From: Granulosicoccus sp965214025
GTDB taxonomy: Bacteria; Pseudomonadota; Gammaproteobacteria; Granulosicoccales; Granulosicoccaceae
Length of the DNA: 64,000 nt
Assembly: GCA_965214025.1 (NCBI GenBank)
Contig: CBDCAW010000004.1
Span: 124,001 to 188,000 of the forward strand
Direction of reading: 5' to 3'
Below are positions 19,180-28,792 of this stretch, in pieces. Both the position numbers and the translations under genes were made by a program. The notes beneath the pieces are model-generated. The model saw only the letters and a program-made list of their open reading frames with translations. It had not been told where the DNA came from and did no database searches. How positions within the stretch are numbered: position 1 is the first letter of the stretch; each line of letters opens with the position of its first letter.

Positions 19180-21444
19180 CTAAGGCAGTTCCTCGACAGG
19201 CAGCGGTGTCACCCATTTGAGTTCGTTATCCCTGTCACGGTCGGATAGCGGGAACCAGCGCTCGCGATCTTCCATGATGCCTTCGTAGTAGGCCAGCTTC
19301 TGACTGACGTTGATTTCCAGCTGAGTACGATCCGCACCGGTCATCTCGGCGATATCCTGGCCGGAAAGCTGCGAGATGTCCGATCGGTACGGCAAGGAGT
19401 CGAGCCATGAGGGCAATAGCCCGGCGCGCGCGAGGCTACCGGAACGCGCCCGCTCTATCGTGTCCGGGTCGAGCATCGTGCCGGTGGAGATCGACTTCAG
19501 TGAATCGATGAATTCCTCACCCGACAATTCACCCGCGGCCAGAGCATCGCGAACCATGGTCAGCGTGCGATACAGTGTATCCAGCTCGTCGCGCACCAGC
19601 AGTGTATTGACATTCAGAGAGCGAACCGCGTCATCGGTCAGATCCCGATCGGACGTCCAGGCACGGTAGTCACACTCGACACTGTCGCTATTGCCGAGGT
19701 AGTCCATCATGGCCGCCTTGACGAGCGCCACGCCCGTGTCGCGAGCTTCTGCCGCCAGATCGCCATTGGTGGGCAACGACTCATCAGCCGCCTTCATTAC
19801 CGCCGCCGCCAGTTCGACCTCTTCCAGACTGGCCGCACCCAGCCCCACGGTGATGGCGGAGGTGAACGTTCCGATGGCATCGGCGAAATCCTTCGCGCTG
19901 CCCTCGCCTCCAGTCACCGGCAGGTAGCCGGCGTCCGTGCCATCGTTCTGTATCATCGCCTCCAGCTGGGCGCCGGCCAGATCGTCCATTTCAGGGGTTC
20001 GCCCCGGCTTGATATGCAGGGCGAACGACTGCACGTTCGCATCCCGTGCCATCTTGCCCAATCGCTCCGCATCACCCACCGAAACCGTCGCAAGCCGCTC
20101 GTAGGCCGTAGCGTCATCGGCCATCAGTCTGACGAAGTTCTCGTCAGGTCGCTTTGCCGACGCATTCACCCCAGCGGACTGAGGAATACCCGGCGCATCG
20201 GTAACCACCACCATGAATCGAAGCGCATCCTCCGACCAGTTTGCCTCTATGCCTGCCTTGACGCCTTCGAACAGCCGTTCAGGTACGAGGTGATCACCCC
20301 ACGTCTCAGCCTTGACGCTGGATCCGACCGTTTCGATGAAGGTTCGTGCGTCAACGAAACCCGCGGGGAAATAGTCTTTCGCGATGTGGTCGAGCTCCGC
20401 GAAGTCATCCTCGAAGCCGACGATACCGAACCGCACCGCTTCACCGTCGCCTGCCTTGTCCTCGATCCTGGCAGCGGCGCTACGAATGCCATCGCGAACC
20501 GCATCGATATAGGGCTGCATGCTCGCGGTCGTGTCGACAACGAACAGGACATCGACATTCCTGATCGGAGCGTTACCGATCGTAGCGTTGTCCCGCATCT
20601 CGCGGTTGGTCAACGGGCCCGCTGCACGGCGAGATCCGGCAAGTACCAGCGGGGATTCTCGCCCGGCAGCCGTGCCGACCACCTCGGCAGTTTCGATGTC
20701 ATCCGCCCGGCACTCCGGCATGAGCTGCACGAACTCGAGGTAGCGCTCGTCCGAATCGATCGCGTCCGGCTCTGACCATGACAGGATAGGCCACATGTAG
20801 AACGTATCCTTTATGTCGGTGAACACGCCTTTCGGCTCGGCCGATACCACACCGGCTGCACGTACCTCCTGCTGTGCGCCGTCGGCATCATTTTCGAACC
20901 GGGTGACGGCCTCGAGCAGGTCCTCGGCCCTGCTCTTTCGATCCTCGGCAGCCACCACCGATCGCAGATCCTCGTGATCGCGGAATCCGAGTACACGGCT
21001 GCGTGCTTCATCATCGATACCCGGCGGTGTGTACGACAGGATCAGGGTGTTATGCCATTCGATGACATCCCGCGCCTGCATCCATCCGGACGGTGCCGAG
21101 TCTGTAGGGCCAACCTTGTACCACCCCTTGGTGCCATCGGCATCGGCTTCGTCGACACCCTCACGGGCAAACACGAAAAGCGGTGAAAGGGCGGGAGCTA
21201 CCGGCACGACCACCTCCCCGTCGATGGCCCGTTCCTTCCAGATCGAAGAGTTCGGACGTGGCAGCACCTTGAGCGGTACCCGTGTAACCGTCTGGCGACA
21301 AAGGCCTTCACGGCAGTCTATAGTCGGCGTGATGACCTTTGCCCGGTGCTCCTCTGCGCTGCCTGAGGCCACAACGCTTACCAGAGAGAACAATAGTGCA
21401 GCACCCAGGGTCAAACGGGCATGCGGGTGACGAGTCAAAGGCAT
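19180..21444 (-). CDS. Exported VWA-domain protein, PpkA C-terminal-like
   Basis: 754 residues from the ATG at 21444, which has AGGAGA upstream; the frame is open to 21738 but without plausible content. The N terminus has a signal/anchor helix (about 10-30). An SH3-like segment (GWYKVGPTD to GWMQARDVIEW, 107-130) precedes a von Willebrand A domain (about 297-510) with a MIDAS-type DTTAS at 304-308. The C terminus ends ELKWVTPLPVEELP. The SH3-VWA arrangement is like the periplasmic half of PpkA, the T6SS threonine kinase, but no kinase domain is present. First gene of the minus-strand operon. The ligand is unknown. Confidence 0.85.
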   Translation of the reverse strand: MPLTRHPHARLTLGAALLFSLVSVVASGSAEEHRAKVITPTIDCREGLCRQTVTRVPLKVLPRPNSSIWKERAIDGEVVVPVAPALSPLFVFAREGVDEADADGTKGWYKVGPTDSAPSGWMQARDVIEWHNTLILSYTPPGIDDEARSRVLGFRDHEDLRSVVAAEDRKSRAEDLLEAVTRFENDADGAQQEVRAAGVVSAEPKGVFTDIKDTFYMWPILSWSEPDAIDSDERYLEFVQLMPECRADDIETAEVVGTAAGRESPLVLAGSRRAAGPLTNREMRDNATIGNAPIRNVDVLFVVDTTASMQPYIDAVRDGIRSAAARIEDKAGDGEAVRFGIVGFEDDFAELDHIAKDYFPAGFVDARTFIETVGSSVKAETWGDHLVPERLFEGVKAGIEANWSEDALRFMVVVTDAPGIPQSAGVNASAKRPDENFVRLMADDATAYERLATVSVGDAERLGKMARDANVQSFALHIKPGRTPEMDDLAGAQLEAMIQNDGTDAGYLPVTGGEGSAKDFADAIGTFTSAITVGLGAASLEEVELAAAVMKAADESLPTNGDLAAEARDTGVALVKAAMMDYLGNSDSVECDYRAWTSDRDLTDDAVRSLNVNTLLVRDELDTLYRTLTMVRDALAAGELSGEEFIDSLKSISTGTMLDPDTIERARSGSLARAGLLPSWLDSLPYRSDISQLSGQDIAEMTGADRTQLEINVSQKLAYYEGIMEDRERWFPLSDRDRDNELKWVTPLPVEELP

Positions 21445-21817
21445 TACTCTACGCTCTCCTGCCATGTTGTCGGCTCGTTGAAGACTCTCGATCAAGTGAC
21501 GGGCGAACCAGGCGGAGCGTAAGTGTCGTCGAAGCAGCGCTCCAGGCATTCGGGTCACCAGGCTTGCCTGTGATCTCTCGCGCGCAAGGCATGTACTGAA
21601 CGCTCTGTTACTGAACGCCCTGTGTGCCTGCTTGTACAGCTGCCTCTCGCCGTCTCTCGCATCGTGGCAAGAAATATACCGAAGAGCCTCCCGCAGCCTG
21701 ATACGCCAGACCTTCCGTGATCGATAACGGTTCGCCATCGCGCGCTGAAGTGCGTGACGGGCGATCGGTAGCTACTTGCGTAAGTCGATCAGCAACCCAG
21801 CCGCCTGAGAACCATCG
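21445..21817. other. Divergent intergenic region
   Basis: Spacer between the VWA operon (minus) and the EamA gene (plus), which presumably holds both promoters. I see no convincing gene, RNA or strong inverted repeat. Confidence 0.5.
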
Positions 21818-22741
21818 ATGAATCCACCCCGCGCGATCATGCTGAAGATCCTCTCGGTACTCGTCTTTCTGACGATGTTCGCCTGCATCAAGAAAACCGC
21901 ACCGGACATTCCGGCAGGTGAAGCTGTCTTCTTTCGCTCGTTCTTCGCGCTCGTGCCGATACTCGGCTGGCTGGTGTGGCGCGGAACACTCAGGTCAGGC
22001 CTGATCACCTCGCAGCCGCTCGGGCATGTATGGCGTGGGCTGTTGGGTACCACCACGATGGGGCTCGGTTTCGTCGGCGTCGCCTACCTGCCGTTTCCAG
22101 AGGCGGTTGCGATCGGCTACACCGCACCTTTGCTCGTCACCGTGTTCGCGGCAATGTTCCTGGGCGAACAGATTCGGGCCTACCGTCTCGGCGCCATCGT
22201 TCTCGGCTTGATCGGGGTGATGCTCGTGCTCTCACCGCGCCTCTCGATGGAACCGGACGTTACAACCGGTACCCTGGCCTCCTTGGGCGCGCTCGCTGCC
22301 CTGATGGCAGCGGTGTTCGCCGCGCTCACTCAGGTCTTCGTGCGCAAGTTGATCGCGACCGAAAGCACCAGCGCCATTGTCTTCTGGTTCACGATCAGCT
22401 CGACGATGCTCAGCCTTCTCACTCTGCCGTTCGGCTGGGCACTACCCGATCCCAGCCAGACAGCCCTGCTGGTCAGTGCCGGCCTGCTCGGCGGATTGGG
22501 CCAGATCATCCTGACCGAGAGCTATCGGTTCGCCGAGATCGCCGTGATCGCGCCGTTCGAATACAGTTCGATGATCTTCGCCTTGCTGATCGGCTATTTC
22601 CTGTTCAACGAATTACCCAGCGTGACCATGATCTTCGGAGCTCTGATGGTCGTCATGGCAGGCCTGATCATCGTTTGGCGCGAACACCGCTTGGGTATCG
22701 AACGAAAACGCGCTCGTTCGCTGGTACCGCCGCAGGGGTAA
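21818..22741 (+). CDS. EamA/DMT-family membrane transporter
   Basis: 307 residues, ten hydrophobic helices in two EamA repeats (about 5-135 and 150-290). Characteristic features are FFRSFFALVP in the first repeat and APFEYSSMIFALLIGYFLFNE in the second. Members export amino acids, nucleobases or drugs; the substrate is not predictable here. It stands alone, divergent from the VWA operon. A second ATG eight codons in (21839) is an alternative start. Confidence 0.9.
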   Translation: MNPPRAIMLKILSVLVFLTMFACIKKTAPDIPAGEAVFFRSFFALVPILGWLVWRGTLRSGLITSQPLGHVWRGLLGTTTMGLGFVGVAYLPFPEAVAIGYTAPLLVTVFAAMFLGEQIRAYRLGAIVLGLIGVMLVLSPRLSMEPDVTTGTLASLGALAALMAAVFAALTQVFVRKLIATESTSAIVFWFTISSTMLSLLTLPFGWALPDPSQTALLVSAGLLGGLGQIILTESYRFAEIAVIAPFEYSSMIFALLIGYFLFNELPSVTMIFGALMVVMAGLIIVWREHRLGIERKRARSLVPPQG

Positions 22742-22966
22742 CGCTCTGGTAAAATTACGGGCTGACAGCTGTGCCGGGTTGGCGAATTTTCAATCCGTGT
22801 TGTCAGGGCACTTCTCAGACCCCATTCTGTGCTGCCTATGCGTGGTTGCACGTTCCGATCCGATTATCTCGGTCGGCAGCGCCCATCAGCAACATTGTCT
22901 TCATGGTCTGATCAAGCCTGATCAGGCCTGAACTTCACATCACGACCCACAAGCAAGGAATTTCTC

Positions 22967-23125
22967 ATGGATGTCATACGTATCATTCTGTCCGTCATCA
23001 TACCGCCACTCGGTGTTTTCCTGCAGGTAGGTATCGGCTTGCAGTTCTGGATCAATATCGTACTCACCCTGCTGGGTTATATCCCGGGTGTGGTGCATGC
23101 GGTCTATATCATCGCCAGAAGATAG
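22967..23125 (+). CDS. Pmp3/YqaE-family membrane peptide
   Basis: A 52-residue protein with two hydrophobic helices, MDVIRIILSVIIPPLGVFLQ at the start and NIVLTLLGYIPGVVHAVYII near the end. The IPPLGVFLQ and LTLLGYIPGVVHA signatures are diagnostic for the Pmp3/YqaE family, linked to membrane potential and salt or cold stress. The Shine-Dalgarno-like CAAGGAA precedes the ATG. Intact and apparently monocistronic. Confidence 0.93.
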   Translation: MDVIRIILSVIIPPLGVFLQVGIGLQFWINIVLTLLGYIPGVVHAVYIIARR

Positions 23126-23156
23126 TGACGAATACGGGTACCGCATTGCCACTTGA

Positions 23157-23396
23157 GCAAGTTGCATTCTTCTACTCCGAAGCGCAAGGGGCGTTCCGGA
23201 GAATGTATGGGGTGCCCCTGTTGCGAAAGTTGATGGGTCCGCGCTCGATGTACCCGGGCCGAACCTGGACGTATCGGCGCTTGCCGAGAAAACCAGTCAG
23301 ATTTCCCTGTTCGAGATCGCACGACGGTACGCCGGGGCAATTTTCGACATCGATCGAAGCCGACCTTTCGGTGTGGCGACACTCGAGCCGGGTTGA
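23157..23396 (+). pseudogene. Start-less coding remnant upstream of the Ldh2-type gene
   Basis: Frame open for about 79 codons to a TGA at 23394-23396, with codon-position GC bias like real genes (VDGSALDVPGPNLDV and SLFEIARRYAGAIFDIDR), but no ATG, GTG or TTG start. It ends just before the next gene's start. I do not recognise a family; it may be the 3' end of a lost gene. Confidence 0.3.
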
Positions 23397-23404
23397 GGTA
23401 CCAC

Positions 23405-24430
23405 GTGGCTGAAGATACGAAACGACTGTCTCTCGGCGCGGTAACCGAGCTCACCCACCGAGCTTTATCCAGCAATGGCTTTTCTGAAAAGCAGGCGGCT
23501 TCCATTGCACGCACGATCACTGCTGCGGAACGTGACGGTTGCACCTCGCACGGGCTGTTTCGTGTTCCCTTCTATATCAAGGCGCTGAACAATCCGGTCA
23601 TCGATGCGCGCGCCGTGCCGAAGGTTAGCTCGGACGCGTCAGCGGTAGTTCATGTCGATGCCAAAGGCGGATTCTGCCCCCTGGCGCTGGAGATGGGCCT
23701 GGGAGTGCTGGAATCAAAAGCGAAGGAGCACGGCATCGCGGCGCTGGCCATTCATCAGGCTTGCAATATTGCGGCTCTTTGGCCAGAGGTGGAGGCTCTG
23801 TGCGATCGTGGCCTGGTGGCGTTCGCCTTCACGGCATCCAACGCCTGCGTGGCGCCCGCAGGCGGCACTGAACCTGTTTACGGTACCAACCCCATGGCGT
23901 TTGGCTGGCCGCGCGACGGGCGTCCTCCCATGGTGTTCGACCAGGCGTCCAGTGCCTGCGCCCGTGGCGAAATTCAGTTACACAAGCGTGCCGGCAAACC
24001 GTTGCAGGAGGGGTGGGCGATCGACGTCGATGGCCAGCCCACGACAGACCCCGATGCAGCCCTGGCCGGCGCTCAATTACCCTTCGGCGGGCATAAGGGT
24101 GCGGCCCTTGCATTGATGATCGAGCTGCTTGCCGGCGCGCTGCTCGGAGACCTCTTCAGCTACGAGTCAAGCGCACAGGATGAACACAAGACAGGTGCGC
24201 CCTTCGGTGGGGAATTCCTCATCGCCATCGACCCCGCACGCTGTGCGCCCGGTACAGACCGAACCACCCAGAACGCGCGCGCCGAAGCGCTGTTTGCCAG
24301 GGTGCTGGAGCAGGATGGCACGCGCCTGCCTTCGGATCGACGATACAAGGCACGTGAGCGAACCTGCGAGGAAGGCGTGGATGTAGCAGTCGCTGTGATC
24401 GAACAGATCGAGGCGCTGGTGGTTGGCTAG
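23405..24430 (+). CDS. Ldh2/malate-dehydrogenase-superfamily oxidoreductase, DpkA-like
   Basis: 341 residues of the unusual NAD(P)-dependent Ldh2 family (YlbC, AllD, DpkA). Family motifs visible are the GLFRVPFYI region near 45, YGTNPMAFGWP near 160 and PFGGHKGAALALMIELLAGALLG near 225-247. The closest functional type by eye is delta1-piperideine-2-carboxylate/pyrroline-2-carboxylate reductase in D-lysine or D-proline catabolism, but other 2-oxo-acid reductases share the fold. The GTG at 23405 is chosen over 23393 because GAGG sits at the right distance. Confidence 0.82.
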   Translation: MAEDTKRLSLGAVTELTHRALSSNGFSEKQAASIARTITAAERDGCTSHGLFRVPFYIKALNNPVIDARAVPKVSSDASAVVHVDAKGGFCPLALEMGLGVLESKAKEHGIAALAIHQACNIAALWPEVEALCDRGLVAFAFTASNACVAPAGGTEPVYGTNPMAFGWPRDGRPPMVFDQASSACARGEIQLHKRAGKPLQEGWAIDVDGQPTTDPDAALAGAQLPFGGHKGAALALMIELLAGALLGDLFSYESSAQDEHKTGAPFGGEFLIAIDPARCAPGTDRTTQNARAEALFARVLEQDGTRLPSDRRYKARERTCEEGVDVAVAVIEQIEALVVG

Positions 24431-24705
24431 AAGCTGGTAGCTTTACCGCCGTCACGAATCCACCGACGATTCGTCTCACTCTCGCAGACGGGCTCTGCAT
24501 CGATCGCCTAAACCTACCGTCCGCGGTCGTCCATCGTTTCGCTCGTCTCGCGGCATTCGCCAATCCTGCCTGTAAAGCGCATCGCGACATTGCAGGCTCC
24601 GTCTGTCTCTACCAGGTCACCAAATCAGCAACCCCGCGTGAATTCGGCGTTCGATATGTCGTTACCCATGCAAGGCGATCAAGAAAATGCCCGTGGGTTG
24701 AGTGC

Positions 24706-26277
24706 ATGACCGTACGCAAGGAAACAAGACTGGCCGGCAGTGGGCTTCTACTCATGCTTGCTTCAACAGCCTGTGTCGATACCGAACCATCCACGGCACC
24801 ACCGAGTCTCAATGCCATCGCTGTATCATCCAGCGAGATCCGCTTGAGCTGGAGTCGGTCTACCGATGAACTTCGTGTCAGTAACTATCAGCTCAGTCGT
24901 GATGGAGTAGCCATCGCTACCACGAAGAGGACCACTGTCACGGATCGGGGCCTGCAGGCCGAAACCGAGTATAGCTACGAACTCGTGGCCAGCGACGGGC
25001 AGAACCCGTCGGCCGTCGCCAGTTCCACGGTAACTACCCTTGTCGCCGGTGCAACCGCCGATTCCGGTGATGTGCCCGATGGGTCTGGCAAGGGCAATGG
25101 CAAGGACGGTAAGAACAAGCCCGGCACTGACGAGCGGACCGAGCCGGGAACGGAAGATCCAAGCGATCCCGGCACGGGTGAGCCGACCGACCCTGAAACG
25201 GATGACCCAGCCGAGCCCGACGGTGACAGTCCAGCTCCAGGCGTAACCCTACCGCAAGACTGGCGACTGACCTTTCAGGACGAATTCGAAGGCAGTGGTG
25301 ATCTGGATGTGAGCAGCGCGGAGCGCAACTGGCGTTTCGAGACCATGGAAGACGGTCTGCACCGTGCGGGCAATACCGGTCTGGATGCCAACGGACATCG
25401 AATTGAAGACTGGAGCAGTGTGAAAGGCAAGCGCTGGTCCGCCTGGTATGACCGTTACAACGGCGCGAATGCCTATCGAGACGATGGGGTACTGGTGATG
25501 GGTGGTACCAACTCAGGTGAGTTCGACGCTACTCGTCCGATAGATTATATGGACAATGGCGTACCTACCTCTTATGGAACGAGCAAGCTGTATACCGCCT
25601 GGATAGACACGTTCTCCAGGAAGTGGGTTGGCCCGGGCGGTCTGCACGTCGTCGACCCTGAGTCACCCGCCAGGACGTTCAAATACGGATACTTCGAGAC
25701 GCGAGTCAGTTTCTCGCAGATGATGACACCGGGTTTCCGTTTTTCGATCTGGTTGATGCCTGCCTCCAGTGATGCAGCAGGGCAGGATCTGCTGGTCAGC
25801 GAGGCGTATGATGCCGACGGCAACAATGGGGTCGAGATCGACCTGTTCGAGTACGAGTGGATCAGCACCCACTATGAGAGTCGCATTCATTTCGCACTGC
25901 TGGGCGGTGCTGCAGGCAGCGACACGTCCACCTTCGATACCAACCAGCTGGGAATCAGTCTGCACCAGGGGTATCACACGATAGGCTTGCTCTGGACCGC
26001 TGACAAGCTGGTCTGGAGTATCAACGGAATGGCCGTGAAAGAGATCACCAACGTGGACCTGATTCCGGATGTCTATTCCTATCTCATCCTGTCGCGAGAG
26101 ATGAACAGTGGTGTAAAGCGACCCGGTGTCGACAACATCGACGCGACGGACATGGTGGAAGAGTGGCCGTACGTTCCGCGAGATCCCGGCCTGTACGCCA
26201 AGAACGTCTGGGAGTTTCGCGATCGCATTCCATTTGATCAGGCATTGGTCGACTACGTTCGAATCTGGCAACCGTAG
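24706..26277 (+). CDS. Glycoside hydrolase family 16 lipoprotein with fibronectin III domain
   Basis: 523 residues. An N-terminal lipoprotein signal ends at LASTAC (Cys near 23). It is followed by a fibronectin type III domain (about 33-115), a Thr/Asp/Glu/Pro-rich linker (about 120-180) and a GH16 domain to the end. The catalytic motif EIDLFE (ExDxxE) is in NNGVEIDLFEYEW, with YGYFETRVSF upstream. GH16 enzymes cut beta-glucans, agar, porphyran or carrageenan; the substrate cannot be read from sequence alone. Placement as a surface lipoprotein suggests cell-bound polysaccharide digestion. Confidence 0.9.
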   Translation: MTVRKETRLAGSGLLLMLASTACVDTEPSTAPPSLNAIAVSSSEIRLSWSRSTDELRVSNYQLSRDGVAIATTKRTTVTDRGLQAETEYSYELVASDGQNPSAVASSTVTTLVAGATADSGDVPDGSGKGNGKDGKNKPGTDERTEPGTEDPSDPGTGEPTDPETDDPAEPDGDSPAPGVTLPQDWRLTFQDEFEGSGDLDVSSAERNWRFETMEDGLHRAGNTGLDANGHRIEDWSSVKGKRWSAWYDRYNGANAYRDDGVLVMGGTNSGEFDATRPIDYMDNGVPTSYGTSKLYTAWIDTFSRKWVGPGGLHVVDPESPARTFKYGYFETRVSFSQMMTPGFRFSIWLMPASSDAAGQDLLVSEAYDADGNNGVEIDLFEYEWISTHYESRIHFALLGGAAGSDTSTFDTNQLGISLHQGYHTIGLLWTADKLVWSINGMAVKEITNVDLIPDVYSYLILSREMNSGVKRPGVDNIDATDMVEEWPYVPRDPGLYAKNVWEFRDRIPFDQALVDYVRIWQP

Positions 26278-26403
26278 CCTGCGATTCGCGGGGGTCTGCC
26301 CCACTTCGGCCTGGTCATCTTCAGAAGCGGACTCCCTCGTACAGAGCTCAAGCTCTGCGCATGAAACGGTCGTATCGCGTCGGCCCAGACGTCACCTCGC
26401 ACC

Positions 26404-27432
26404 CTAGCACCCCTGAGTGCAGACGCCATCCTTGCCGAAGTGCATCGCGACTCCACTCAAGGGTAGATGCACGTCCATCTCCGCGGCCTCGATGAAAGCC
26501 TCGGTGCGGGTTCCGGCAATCAACTCACCGTCTCGGGTGGCCTCTTCATTGGCATGCGAGGCAATGACCGAGGCCGGTTCGACCAAGTCGTTGACCACAT
26601 AAGCCGCTTCACGAGGCCCTGTGGTAAACCCACCGCCGATATTCATGACCACCATCGATGCCTGGTAGTAGTCGGCTACCGTGGCCTCCTGTTCCGCCGT
26701 GATGCCGGTGTCTCCGGACAGGTAGACAACCAGACCGTTGGAGAATGTCAGGACATAGCCGGTCGGCGGCCCGGCGTAGGCGGTGATACCCGCCGCGTCG
26801 AGCATCTCGCCCAGCTCGCCTCCCAGCAGGCTGCCTTCGATGCCATTCGAATGGGTGGCCGGCACCGTCGTGATGGCCACACCACCGACGTCCAGAGAGC
26901 CACCGAAGCGCACCAGCTGAGACTTTTCCGGATCGCCGCCGGCCGACTCGAGTTTGCCCGCCAGAAAGGGCGGCATTTCACTACCGGTCACGATCGTCGC
27001 ATCCTTGCCGGCCGCGATCTCGGCACTGTTGGTATTGAACAGCGGATTGCCGAACTCCGGCGTGCCACAGCTACCTTGATTGGTCGACTGGATGCGAACG
27101 TCACCGACGTGATCACCGTGCAGGTGTGAAACCAGCACGACATCGACATCGCCGAGCCGGCTGTCGTCCGGGCCGGCAACCGTGCGCCCGGCATCGTAGA
27201 GAATGCGAGTACCGTTGGGATCCTGCAGCAGGATTGCGCGATCGCGTGCGCAGAACTCACCATCGTGGCTGCCCAGGGGAGTGACGACGACGTCCGACGC
27301 CTCGTCGGCCTCGAGACCTGCACTCAGCACCAGACCGATCAGGCACGCGGCAGGGAACGAAAGGATGCGGAAGTCGGAAGCACCACTTGCCAGGACATTC
27401 GGTCGTTTTGCGGTCATGAAATTTGCGGCCAT
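26404..27432 (-). CDS. Exported MBL-fold metallo-hydrolase
   Basis: 342 residues with a signal peptide (hydrophobic stretch FPAACLIGLVLSAG near 26-39). The zinc motif HLHGDH is in VSHLHGDHVGD near 103-113, with further ligands in ATHSNG, YLSGDTG and IASHANEEATRDGE. It is of the UlaG/RomA-like lactonase or phosphodiesterase branch. The C terminus has a CTQGC pair that could form a disulfide in the periplasm. The reaction is unknown. It is convergent with the GH16 gene. Confidence 0.85.
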   Translation of the reverse strand: MAANFMTAKRPNVLASGASDFRILSFPAACLIGLVLSAGLEADEASDVVVTPLGSHDGEFCARDRAILLQDPNGTRILYDAGRTVAGPDDSRLGDVDVVLVSHLHGDHVGDVRIQSTNQGSCGTPEFGNPLFNTNSAEIAAGKDATIVTGSEMPPFLAGKLESAGGDPEKSQLVRFGGSLDVGGVAITTVPATHSNGIEGSLLGGELGEMLDAAGITAYAGPPTGYVLTFSNGLVVYLSGDTGITAEQEATVADYYQASMVVMNIGGGFTTGPREAAYVVNDLVEPASVIASHANEEATRDGELIAGTRTEAFIEAAEMDVHLPLSGVAMHFGKDGVCTQGC

Positions 27433-27712
27433 GAAAAAGGAATCGCGGAATGTGGAAGACTAGGTGAATTGTGACGACAGGTGATCGGATACCTGCGCAG
27501 GCGCTCAGCTTAGCACCGTGTGCAAATCGACATGCACCGCCCAGTGCAATCGACTACTTCGAGCTCGTCCTGTTGCTCCCTACGCCAGGGCCTCTGCCGC
27601 ACGCAGTGACGGTGACGACCCGGGAATCAGGCCCTCAGTGGTTTGCGGCAAGCTCACCTCCAGCGATCTTGCGCACCTGGAAATCCGTATCGGCAAATGC
27701 CAACCAGGGAGC

Positions 27713-28300
27713 CTAGAAGTAGTCCGGCACGTTATCGCTCCTCGAACCCGGGAGCATCGCGGACTGCAAAATCCGAAGCGCATCGTCGGTAGCGCTGCGC
27801 GCAGACACCCGCAGCATACAGGTCGATCCACCCACCATACCGAGCGTAACGAAACCCAGTCGCTGGTAGAACCGCGGAGGGATATCGGAAAACAGGTAGA
27901 CGCCTTTCGACCCACGAGTTTCAAGCGTGGCCACGACGTGCTTTATGAGTGTGGAGGCGTGGCCTTGCCCGCGATACCGCTCGTCGGTCGCCACCGAACC
28001 GATGCCCTGAAAACCGTCGGGCAAGTGAAAACCGTCGGCGTGGACGATCAGCGCCGAAACTATCTGATCATCCACGGTCAAAGTGTGCCAGCGACCTTGC
28101 TCGTACTTGTCGCTGGCTCTGCAACCTGACAGGTAATCGTCGACGCCTGCTGCTTCACCCCAGGCATCGTAGCCAAGCAGATAGATCCTATCGAGTTCGG
28201 ACGAATCCGGTTCGCTCAGCTCCCTCGCTTTCACCGAACTTGTAGCTTGCCTGTCGTACGCTTTCATGGGCTTCAGCCGCATTGTCCTGAGCAGGGACAT
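27713..28300 (-). CDS. GNAT-family acetyltransferase
   Basis: 195 residues. The acetyl-CoA pyrophosphate loop RYRGQGHAS (about 109-117, Q/RxxGxG/A) and the later PRFYQRLGF motif mark the GNAT fold. Alternative start at 28267 (MKAYDRQ). It is not obviously in an operon with the upstream cytochrome gene (36 bases, same strand), though co-transcription is possible. The substrate is unknown. Confidence 0.85.
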   Translation of the reverse strand: MSLLRTMRLKPMKAYDRQATSSVKARELSEPDSSELDRIYLLGYDAWGEAAGVDDYLSGCRASDKYEQGRWHTLTVDDQIVSALIVHADGFHLPDGFQGIGSVATDERYRGQGHASTLIKHVVATLETRGSKGVYLFSDIPPRFYQRLGFVTLGMVGGSTCMLRVSARSATDDALRILQSAMLPGSRSDNVPDYF

Positions 28301-28336
28301 GTCGAGGTCTTCTCGCCTGTCACCGAACCCGCTCCG

Positions 28337-28792
28337 CTACTGCTCAGGAATCACCACCGTAACCTGCATCGACTCGTACCAGGCACCGAGATCCTTGATC
28401 GTCTGGTCCTCGAGCCCGCCAGCGATGAGCGACATCTGCCGATGCTGGCGCTCGCCGCGTTTGAAGGCCATGAGCTGCTTCTCGATATAGATCGCGGACT
28501 CACCGGCCAGGTTCGGTGCATCCGGCACCGTGGCCAGCCCATCCTTGCCGTGGCAGACCGTACACTGGCCCGCCGCCGCCCGGCCCTTCGCCGCATCAGC
28601 CGCAAGGGCTACAGGGCGGAAGCCCTGCAGGACCATAAAACACGCGATCATTGCAACGGCAGTTGAAGAGAGCTTGTGGTGCCGGCGCCGACACGAGAGC
28701 CGCAGCCCGGCACGGCGCCGTTCAACCACGCCGCAGGCCATAACCCAAGCTACAACCCTGGCCACACCATGAACCGATGACGCTTCAGCCAT
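28337..28792 (-). CDS. Small periplasmic cytochrome c
   Basis: 151 residues with a long N-terminal region, a hydrophobic export segment (SSTAVAMIACFMVLQGF) and one heme motif CTVCH in GQCTVCHGKDG. A distal methionine is available in RQMSLIAGGL. It starts at the ATG at 28792, overlapping the last codons of the sugar dehydrogenase gene, so translation is coupled. It is probably the electron acceptor of that dehydrogenase. Confidence 0.88.
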   Translation of the reverse strand: MAEASSVHGVARVVAWVMACGVVERRRAGLRLSCRRRHHKLSSTAVAMIACFMVLQGFRPVALAADAAKGRAAAGQCTVCHGKDGLATVPDAPNLAGESAIYIEKQLMAFKRGERQHRQMSLIAGGLEDQTIKDLGAWYESMQVTVVIPEQ

